The position numbers and the translations under genes were made by a program. 5,841 nucleotides of DNA from an uncultured Actinomycetes bacterium (lineage in GTDB: Bacteria; Actinomycetota; Acidimicrobiia; Acidimicrobiales; Microtrichaceae), in the NCBI GenBank assembly GCA_903953195.1, contig CAJBIS010000239.1:1-5841 (forward strand). Direction: 5' to 3'. How positions within the stretch are numbered: position 1 is the first letter of the stretch; the number at the start of each line of letters is the position of its first letter. Below the pieces are notes generated by a model. The model was not told where the DNA came from, made no database searches, and was given only the letters and a program-made list of their open reading frames with translations. Positions 1 through 4,655 of this stretch are shown piece by piece.

Positions 1-200
1 AGCGGATGACGAAGTCGGTGCTCGACGGGATCCCGGGGCTGGGCCCGCAACGCAAGGTGAAACTCGTGAAGCAGTTCGGTGGCGTGCGCGCTGTGCAGCA
101 GGCGTCGCTCGAGGAACTCCGAGCCGTGTCGTGGTTGCCCGAGGCGGTGGCCGAGGCCGTGTACTCCGCGCTCCACGACCCGGGAGGTGGTCGTGGCTGA
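1..200 (+). CDS. uvrC: UvrC excinuclease subunit, C-terminal end (partial)
   Basis: This is the tail of UvrC, the subunit of the UvrABC nucleotide excision repair nuclease that cuts DNA on both sides of a lesion. The reading frame is open from the window edge to the TGA at 198-200, so only about the last 65 residues are present and the catalytic domains lie upstream. The visible part is the helix-hairpin-helix DNA-binding region. The first hairpin shows as DGIPGLGPQRK, followed by the typical FGGVRAVQQASLEELRAV spacer. The second hairpin (SWLPEAVAEAVYSALH) is recognisable by position but lacks the usual glycine. The family ends just after such an ALH, so this looks like the natural C-terminus. 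The ATG at 6 is internal. The stop lies inside the start region of the next gene (8-base overlap), which suggests cotranscription and translational coupling. Confidence 0.9.
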   Translation, partial: RMTKSVLDGIPGLGPQRKVKLVKQFGGVRAVQQASLEELRAVSWLPEAVAEAVYSALHDPGGGRG

Positions 201-211
201 GCACCACGACC
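173..211 (+). promoter_or_regulatory. Two alternative hairpins over the methyltransferase start
   Basis: The 8-mer CCACGACC occurs at 173-180 and again at 204-211. Between them, at 189-196, lies its exact reverse complement GGTCGTGG. The middle segment can pair with either copy, giving two mutually exclusive 8-bp stems with loops of 8 and 7 bases. The GTG start (193-195) sits inside the middle segment, so both folds cover it. In the upstream fold the Shine-Dalgarno GGAGG (183-187) is in the loop; in the downstream fold the uvrC stop (198-200) is in the loop. A ribosome finishing uvrC would melt the structure, so a coupling role is plausible. The pairing is directly visible; the function is inference. 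Confidence 0.45.
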
Positions 212-939
212 GGGAGACGATCGACGAGTGGCACCGGCATGCCGAGTGGTGGCAGCGCGAGTTCACCGACGGCGCCGACGCCGAGTACGTCGAGCAGATC
301 ATCCCGATGCTCACGGCCGCGCTGCCCGCCGGCGGGCGCGTGCTCGACGTCGGCTGTGGTGACGGCCAGGTGACCCGTGCCGCGGCGGACGTCGGGATCG
401 AGGCGGTGGGCGTCGACATCGTCACGGCGCAGCTGGCCGTCGCGCGGAGCCGCGGCGGGACGCCGACGTACGTGCGGGGCGCCGTGGCCCGACTCCCGGT
501 GGCGAACGCCGCCGTCGACGGCGTCATCGCCTGTCTCGTGCTCGAACACGTGAACGATCTCGATGGCGCGCTCGGGGAGTTCGCCCGAGTGCTTCGCCCC
601 GGCGGAAGCGCGCTCGTCGTGCTCAACCATCCGATCCTCCAGACACCGGGGAGCGGCTGGATCGACGACCAGATGGTCGACCCGCCCGAGCAGTACTGGC
701 GCATCGGGCCGTACCTGCCGGAGGCGACGACGCAGGAGGAGGTCGACGACGACGTCGTCATCACCTTCCACCACCGACCGTTGAGTCGCTACGTCAACGC
801 GGCGTCGGCCCACGGTCTGCACCTGGTCCGGATGCACGAACCGGCGCCGCCCGCGGCGTACCTCGAGCAGTACTGGGCGTTCGACGCCGCGGACACGATC
901 CCGCGGCTGATCCTGCTCGAGTTCCGACGCGCCGTCTGA
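193..939 (+). CDS. Class I SAM-dependent methyltransferase (Methyltransf_11 type), substrate unknown
   Basis: This 248-residue cytosolic protein is a class I (Rossmann-fold) S-adenosylmethionine-dependent methyltransferase. Motif I is VLDVGCGDG (residues 50-58). The acidic residue that ends strand 2 and would bind the SAM ribose is D75 in VGVD. A motif LPVANAAVDGVIACLVLEHV (101-120) and the loop RVLRPGG (132-138) complete the core. The N-terminus is rich in Trp and His (EWHRHAEWWQ). The C-terminal half has NHPILQTPGSGW, EQYWRIGPYL and FHHRPLSRYVNA segments that probably form the substrate lid. No signal peptide or membrane segment is seen. I chose GTG 193 because GGAGG at 183-187 lies 5 bases before it; the ATG at 79 would read through uvrC sequence in another frame. 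The acceptor molecule cannot be read from sequence; proximity to uvrC does not prove a repair role. Confidence 0.85.
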   Translation: MAEHHDRETIDEWHRHAEWWQREFTDGADAEYVEQIIPMLTAALPAGGRVLDVGCGDGQVTRAAADVGIEAVGVDIVTAQLAVARSRGGTPTYVRGAVARLPVANAAVDGVIACLVLEHVNDLDGALGEFARVLRPGGSALVVLNHPILQTPGSGWIDDQMVDPPEQYWRIGPYLPEATTQEEVDDDVVITFHHRPLSRYVNAASAHGLHLVRMHEPAPPAAYLEQYWAFDAADTIPRLILLEFRRAV

Positions 940-969
940 GCCCGGACGCGACCTGAGCCCGGACGCGAC
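936..969 (+). repeat. Perfect 17-bp tandem duplication at the methyltransferase stop
   Basis: CTGAGCCCGGACGCGAC occurs twice without a gap, at 936-952 and 953-969. The first copy contains the TGA stop codon (937-939), so the second copy sits just after the gene. This looks like a simple slippage or recombination duplication of the 3' end. Confidence 0.85.
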
Positions 970-970
970 A

Positions 971-1010
971 CTGCCCGCCCCTCCGGCCGGGTGGCCGATG
1001 GGACGGGCAG
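971..1010. terminator. GC-rich hairpin between convergent genes, probable bidirectional terminator
   Basis: CTGCCCG (971-977) pairs with CGGGCAG (1004-1010). After a bulged A at 1003, CCC (978-980) pairs with GGG (1000-1002). A short internal loop leads to an inner stem CGGCC/GGCCG (984-988 with 993-997) and a GGGT loop. The hairpin lies 31 bases after the methyltransferase stop and 16 bases after the fasciclin gene stop, where a shared terminator is expected. Neither side has a T tract, so it is not a classical intrinsic terminator. It could equally act as an RNA 3'-end stabiliser. Confidence 0.5.
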
Positions 1011-1026
1011 CGCCAGGAGGACTCGA

Positions 1027-1614
1027 TCAGCAGTCGGTCGAGGCCTTGGTGATCGGGGCGCTGATCACGTGGATCACGCCGTTGGAGGTCTCGATGTCGG
1101 TCTTGACGATCGGGGCGCCACCGATGGTGAGGTTGCCGTCAGCCGTCTTCTCGACCTTGACCTTGCCACCGAGCGTGTCGACGCAGGTGCCGGCCGCCGA
1201 CGTGGCCGCAGCCGCGTCCACCTTGCCGCTGATCACGTGCAGCTTCAGCACGTCGGTGAGGGCACCCTGCGGGTCGGCCTTGAGAGCCTCGACGGTCGCC
1301 GGGTCGAGCGAGGCGAAGGCCTCGTTCGTCGGGGCGAACACCGTGAACGGGCCGGTGCCGGAGAGGGTCTCGCCCAGGCCGGCGGCGGTCACGAGCTCGA
1401 CGAGCGTCGAGAAGTCGGCGTTGCCGGCGGCGACGTCGACGATGGTGCCCATGTCACCCGCCATGGTCGTGGAGGAACCGCCCTCGGCAGCCGCCGTGGT
1501 GGTGGTGTTGGAGTTGGCCTCGGTGGCCGCCTCGTCGTCCTTCGAGCAGGCGCTGGCCACGAGGCCGAGGCCGAGCAGCAGAGCGAACATGGTGGACAGG
1601 GTCTTCGAGCGCAT
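1027..1614 (-). CDS. Secreted fasciclin (FAS1) domain lipoprotein
   Basis: This 195-residue protein is a cell-surface lipoprotein with one FAS1 (fasciclin/beta-Ig-H3) domain, a fold linked to adhesion and extracellular interactions. The N-terminus (MRSKTLSTMFALLLGLGLVASAC) is a lipoprotein signal peptide with Cys23 as the lipidated residue. A low-complexity Thr/Ala/Ser linker (about 29-53) leads to the FAS1 domain at about 55-190. The H1 motif GPFTVFAPTNEAF spans 88-100, the H2-type segment VLKLHVISGKV spans 122-132, and the closing NGVIHVISAPI spans 178-188. Cys144 and the last residue, Cys195, could form a disulfide. I chose ATG 1614 because AAAAGGAGG (plus coordinates 1621-1629) lies 6 bases upstream and the signal peptide begins there; longer upstream readings overlap rapZ. 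The gene stands alone, divergent from rapZ and convergent with the methyltransferase. No clear promoter is visible. The ligand is unknown. Confidence 0.93.
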   Translation of the reverse strand: MRSKTLSTMFALLLGLGLVASACSKDDEAATEANSNTTTTAAAEGGSSTTMAGDMGTIVDVAAGNADFSTLVELVTAAGLGETLSGTGPFTVFAPTNEAFASLDPATVEALKADPQGALTDVLKLHVISGKVDAAAATSAAGTCVDTLGGKVKVEKTADGNLTIGGAPIVKTDIETSNGVIHVISAPITKASTDC

Positions 1615-1702
1615 CGAGCGCCTCCTTTTCTGGGGTACGGAGGGTGTTTCGCTCTCAGAGGGCGGTCTGGATGCACTCCGGGGTGGATTGCTCGGATCCC
1701 GG

Positions 1703-1715
1703 TAGCGTGACGCCG
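1703..1715 (+). promoter_or_regulatory. Putative -10 element for a leaderless rapZ transcript
   Basis: TAGCGT at 1703-1708 fits the actinobacterial TANNNT -10 pattern. It ends 6 bases before the rapZ GTG at 1715, the distance at which transcription normally starts. The 20 bases before the GTG contain no Shine-Dalgarno sequence. Together this suggests an mRNA that begins at the start codon. No good -35 hexamer is visible at 17-18 bases upstream, so the call rests on the -10 and the missing ribosome-binding site. Confidence 0.45.
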
Positions 1716-2566
1716 TGGTGGATCTCGTCGTCATCGCCGGCATGTCAGGTGCCGGGCGAACCCAGGTGGGCAAGTCGCTCGAGGATCTGGGTTGGTTCGT
1801 CATCGACAACCTGCCCTCGGAACTCGTGCCGAAGGTGGCGGAACTCGCCCGTTTCCAGGACTCGGCAGCGCCGCTCGCACTCGTCGTCGGGACGGGGGCG
1901 GACGCGTCGATGGTCGCCACCGAACTGGATCGGCTCCGTGCCGATGGCACGACGATCCGGACCGTCTTCCTGGACGCGGCGACCTCGACGCTGGTCCGTC
2001 GCTACGGGGAGTCGAAGCGGCGGCATCCGCTCATGGCCGAGAGCGACTCGGTCGAACGAGCCATCGAGCAGGAGCGCGAACGTCTGAGCGACGTCCGGGC
2101 GATCGCGGACGTGCTCATCGACACGACCGACCTGAACGTGCACGACCTGCGGGCCCGCGTCTACGACCTGTTCGCCGAGGACTCGGGGACCGCCCGGACG
2201 CAGGTGACCGTGACGTCGTTCGGCTTCAAACACGGGGTGCCGCCCGACGTGGACCTGGTGCTCGACTGTCGCTTCCTGCCGAACCCGTACTGGGTGGAGG
2301 AGCTGCGGCCGTACTCGGGGCGTGATCCCGAGATCCAGGAGTACGTGAACTCGTTCGAGCTCACCGACGAGTTCGTCGCCAGGGTGCAGGACCTGCTGGA
2401 GCTCCTGCTGCCGGCGTACCTGGCCGAGGGCAAGGCGGTCCTCACCGTCGCGTTCGGCTGCACCGGAGGCCGGCACCGATCGGTTGCCATCGCCGAACAG
2501 ATGGCGGCGTGGCTGATGGAACAGGGCGTCGAGACCCGCATCCGGCACCGGGACGTGGACCGGTGA
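1715..2566 (+). CDS. rapZ: RapZ/YvcJ-family nucleotide-binding protein
   Basis: This 283-residue protein has the normal length for the RapZ (YvcJ) family. E. coli RapZ senses glucosamine-6-phosphate and guides RNase E to the small RNA GlmZ; B. subtilis YvcJ hydrolyses nucleotides. The actinobacterial role is less clear. The N-terminal P-loop domain has GMSGAGRT at 9-16, then LEDLGWFVIDNLP (22-34) and YGESKRRHPL (97-106). The C-terminal domain carries the family signatures SFGFKHGVP (168-176), CRFLPNPYW (185-193) and GCTGGRHRS (248-256). Two odd points: the Walker A lysine is Arg15, and the segment that usually reads VVD-hydrophobic-R is LVVGTGA (56-62), without the aspartate. GTG 1715 starts the conserved block directly; GTG 1718 is an equally close alternative. 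The gene ends in a GTGA overlap with yvcK, so the two are surely cotranscribed. Confidence 0.95.
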   Translation: MVDLVVIAGMSGAGRTQVGKSLEDLGWFVIDNLPSELVPKVAELARFQDSAAPLALVVGTGADASMVATELDRLRADGTTIRTVFLDAATSTLVRRYGESKRRHPLMAESDSVERAIEQERERLSDVRAIADVLIDTTDLNVHDLRARVYDLFAEDSGTARTQVTVTSFGFKHGVPPDVDLVLDCRFLPNPYWVEELRPYSGRDPEIQEYVNSFELTDEFVARVQDLLELLLPAYLAEGKAVLTVAFGCTGGRHRSVAIAEQMAAWLMEQGVETRIRHRDVDR

Positions 2567-3456
2567 CCGACGCCGCACTCGCCGGGCCGAGCGTCGTCGC
2601 CATCGGCGGTGGGCACGGCCTCGCTGCGTCCCTGGCCGCGGCGCGCACCTACGCGGGTCGCATCACCGCGGTGGTGTCGGTCGCCGATGACGGCGGCTCG
2701 ACGGGCCGACTCCGCGCCGCCGGTGACCGACCGGCGCCGGGGGACCTGCGCAAGTGCCTGGTGGCGCTCGCCCCGGAGTCGTCGCCGCTGCTGCGGGCGA
2801 TGGAGCACCGGTTCACCTCGGGTGAGCTCGAGGGCCACGCCTTCGGCAACCTGCTGATCGCCGCGCTCGAGGACTCCGAAGGTGATCTGGTGGCGGCGCT
2901 CGACGAGGTCGGCCGACTGCTCGGCACGGTCGGCCGGGTGCTCCCGGCGGCCACGACCCCCGTGGAGTTGCGGGCGGTCGTCGGTTCCGGTGCCGAGGTG
3001 CGCGGGCAGGTCGCCGTGGCCGGCCGGTCGGACCTGCACCTGGTCGCGCTCGACCCGCCCGAGGTGGCGGCGTGCGGTCCGGCCGTCGACGCCATCGTGG
3101 CCGCCGATCAGGTGGTGCTGGGGCCGGGCTCGCTCTACACGAGCGTCCTGGCCGCGACCGCCGTCCCCGGGATCGGCGACGCGCTGCGGGCGACCGACGC
3201 GCAGTTGGTCTACGTCTGCAACCTCCGCCCGCAGGCCTCGGAGACGCAGGACTACGCCCTCGCGGACCATGTCACCGCCCTGGAACGGCATGGAATCGAA
3301 CCGGACGTGGTGCTGTTCGACCCGGCGACGATCGGCCCGGCCGACGGTGTTGCAGGTTCGGAACTGTGGCCTGCGGCGCTGTGCTCGGCCGCTGGATCGG
3401 CGCACGACGTCGATCGGCTCGGCGCCGAACTGGCCGCCGTGCTGACCAGTCGCTGA
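2563..3456 (+). CDS. yvcK: YvcK/CofD-family protein, probable UDP-GlcNAc-binding gluconeogenesis and cell-wall factor
   Basis: This 297-residue cytosolic protein belongs to the YvcK branch of the CofD-like family. B. subtilis YvcK binds UDP-GlcNAc, and family members (CuvA in mycobacteria) are needed for normal growth and cell shape on gluconeogenic carbon sources. Conserved blocks in order: IGGGHGL (14-20), SVADDGGSTGRLR (39-51), PGDLRKCLVAL (59-69), GHAFGNLLIAAL (91-102), GPGSLYTSVLA (187-197) and the segment around NLRPQASET and DHV (220-237), which is looser than the usual TQPGET. The HG form of the first motif is, as I recall, usual in actinobacteria. The protein is slightly short for the family (often about 310-340). 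The start is GTG 2563, overlapping the rapZ stop as GTGA; this implies translational coupling. The earlier in-frame ATG at 2509 would add unconserved residues read inside rapZ. whiA, the usual next gene, is missing. Confidence 0.94.
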   Translation: MTDAALAGPSVVAIGGGHGLAASLAAARTYAGRITAVVSVADDGGSTGRLRAAGDRPAPGDLRKCLVALAPESSPLLRAMEHRFTSGELEGHAFGNLLIAALEDSEGDLVAALDEVGRLLGTVGRVLPAATTPVELRAVVGSGAEVRGQVAVAGRSDLHLVALDPPEVAACGPAVDAIVAADQVVLGPGSLYTSVLAATAVPGIGDALRATDAQLVYVCNLRPQASETQDYALADHVTALERHGIEPDVVLFDPATIGPADGVAGSELWPAALCSAAGSAHDVDRLGAELAAVLTSR

Positions 3457-3483
3457 CCGCCCGTCCCGCCGCCGCAACTCGGC

Positions 3484-3509
3484 CCGTGGCAGCGATCGTC
3501 GCGCCATGG
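3484..3509 (+). terminator. Strong stem-loop after yvcK, possible terminator or mRNA 3'-end hairpin
   Basis: CCGTGGC (3484-3490) pairs with GCCATGG (3503-3509) with one G-T wobble. After a bulged A at 3491, GCGA (3492-3495) pairs with TCGC (3499-3502) around a 3-base loop. That makes an 11-bp stem starting 28 bases after the yvcK stop. No T tract follows, so strong termination is not certain. If it works, it separates the rapZ-yvcK unit from gap-pgk-tpiA. Confidence 0.4.
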
Positions 3510-3566
3510 TCACGGAGCGCGCGAGGATTGGCACCCGTGTGGCCGTTCGTGGTCGCATGTGGCACC

Positions 3567-3588
3567 GCCGCCCCGTGGGAGGGGTGGC
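3567..3588 (+). promoter_or_regulatory. Hairpin just upstream of the gap ribosome-binding site
   Basis: GCCGCCCC (3567-3574) pairs with GGGGTGGC (3581-3588), seven Watson-Crick pairs and one G-T wobble, around a 6-base loop. It ends 11 bases before the Shine-Dalgarno GAGGAG (3600-3605) of gap. It could stabilise the leader or affect translation start; it could also be chance in GC-rich DNA. The rest of the 153-bp spacer (3457-3609) holds no gene and no recognisable promoter. Confidence 0.3.
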
Positions 3589-3609
3589 CTGGGAACGTCG
3601 AGGAGCGAC

Positions 3610-4620
3610 ATGACCGTTCGTGTGGGCATCAATGGGTTCGGCCGGATCGGCCGCAACTTCTTCCGGGTGGCGAAGGCGAAGGGCGCGGACATCGATTTCG
3701 TCGCCGTGAACGATCTCGGCTCACTCGACGTGATGGCCCACCTGCTGAAGCGGGACTCCGTCGCCGGCGAGTACCCCGGGGAGATCGAGGTGACCGCGGA
3801 CGGCATCAACGTGGACGGCGACCTGCTGAAGATCGTCTCGCACCGCAACCCGGCCGAGATCCCGTGGGGCGACCTCGGCGTCGACGTGGTCATCGAGGCC
3901 ACCGGCATCTTCACCGACCGTGACAAGGCCGCGGCCCACCTCGAGGGTGGTGCGCCCCGGGTGATCGTGTCGGCCCCGTCGAACGGTGCCGATGCGACGT
4001 TCGTGGTCGGCGTCAACGACGACACCTTCGACCCGGCGCAGCACACGGTTGTCTCGAACGCCTCGTGCACGACCAACTGCTTCGTGCCGCTCATCAAGGT
4101 CCTCGACGACGCCTTCGGCGTGCAGAAGGGCCTGATGAACACGATCCACGCCTACACGGGCGACCAGATGCTCGTCGACGGCCCGCACAGCGACCTGCGT
4201 CGCGCCCGCGCCGCGGCGATCAACATCGTGCCGACCTCGACCGGCGCCGCCCGGGCCACCGGGCTCGTGCTGCAGTCGATGCAGGGCCGCCTCGACGGCA
4301 CGTCGCTCCGCGTGCCGGTGCCGACCGGTTCGATCACGGACTTCGTGGGTGTCCTCGACCGTGACGTCACCGTCGACGAGGTCAACGCGGCGTTCGAGGC
4401 TGCGGCGTCGTCCGGTCCGCTGCAGGGCATCCTCGCCTACAGCACCGAGCCGCTCGTGAGCTCGGACATCGTCGGCTCGCCGTACAGCTCGGTCTTCGAC
4501 TCAGGCCTGACGATGGCGATGGGCAACCTGATCAAGGTGCTCTCCTGGTACGACAACGAGGCCGGCTACTCGAACCGTCTGGTGGATCTGGCGCTCATCG
4601 TCGGCGCCGCCAACCAGTGA
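3610..4620 (+). CDS. gap: Glyceraldehyde-3-phosphate dehydrogenase, type I, NAD-dependent
   Basis: This 336-residue cytosolic enzyme converts glyceraldehyde-3-phosphate, NAD and phosphate to 1,3-bisphosphoglycerate in glycolysis, and runs in reverse in gluconeogenesis. The Rossmann nucleotide-binding motif is GINGFGRIGRNFFR (6-19). Asp35 in VAVNDL predicts NAD rather than NADP. The active-site signature SNASCTTNC (149-157) has the catalytic Cys153, and His180 in NTIHAYTGDQ is the general base. The C-terminal WYDNEAGYSNR (313-323) is also intact. The length is standard. The start is ATG 3610, preceded by GAGGAG at 3600-3605; the in-frame ATG at 3559 would add an unconserved Pro/Arg/Gly-rich stretch. 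It is the first gene of a gap-pgk-tpiA unit, with pgk 31 bases downstream. No conventional promoter is visible upstream. I see no sign of transfer or damage. Confidence 0.97.
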   Translation: MTVRVGINGFGRIGRNFFRVAKAKGADIDFVAVNDLGSLDVMAHLLKRDSVAGEYPGEIEVTADGINVDGDLLKIVSHRNPAEIPWGDLGVDVVIEATGIFTDRDKAAAHLEGGAPRVIVSAPSNGADATFVVGVNDDTFDPAQHTVVSNASCTTNCFVPLIKVLDDAFGVQKGLMNTIHAYTGDQMLVDGPHSDLRRARAAAINIVPTSTGAARATGLVLQSMQGRLDGTSLRVPVPTGSITDFVGVLDRDVTVDEVNAAFEAAASSGPLQGILAYSTEPLVSSDIVGSPYSSVFDSGLTMAMGNLIKVLSWYDNEAGYSNRLVDLALIVGAANQ

Positions 4621-4624
4621 CGGC

Positions 4625-4655
4625 GGTCGTCACGACCACGGAGGTCCACTCGTGA
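4625..4655 (+). promoter_or_regulatory. Competing small hairpins over the pgk start
   Basis: GGTCG (4625-4629) can pair with CGACC (4633-4637). The overlapping segment TCACGA (4630-4635) can instead pair with TCGTGA (4650-4655), which contains the pgk GTG start (4652-4654). In the second fold the Shine-Dalgarno GGAGGT (4640-4645) is in the 14-base loop. The stems are only 5 and 6 bp, so this may be chance. Confidence 0.25.

Noticed and set aside
79..192. Upstream ATG start for the methyltransferase
   Set aside because: The added residues are an out-of-frame reading of uvrC, rich in Arg and Cys; the SD at 183-187 points to GTG 193.
1636..1704. Promoter for the fasciclin gene
   Set aside because: The only two TA steps upstream give TACCCC, too close to the SD, and TACCGG, which lacks the final T and a -35; neither is convincing.
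991..1710. Two long plus-strand frames opposite the fasciclin gene
   Set aside because: The minus-strand frame has a lipoprotein signal, a FAS1 domain and a strong ribosome-binding site; the plus frames have compositional bias and no motif.
1615..1950. N-terminal extension of the fasciclin protein
   Set aside because: It would bury the signal peptide inside the protein and run antisense into rapZ; the SD at 1621-1629 fixes the start at 1614.
3528..3556. TTGGCA as a -35 box for gap
   Set aside because: No -10 like sequence (TANNNT) lies at 16-19 bases downstream.
2161..3558. 465-codon open frame on the minus strand opposite rapZ/yvcK
   Set aside because: Low-complexity Arg/Gly/His-rich translation and fully antisense to two genes with clear family motifs; long antisense frames are expected in GC-rich DNA.
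3559..3609. Upstream in-frame ATG for gap
   Set aside because: The extension is Pro/Arg/Gly-rich and not part of the GAPDH fold; ATG 3610 has a good SD and begins right before the Rossmann motif.
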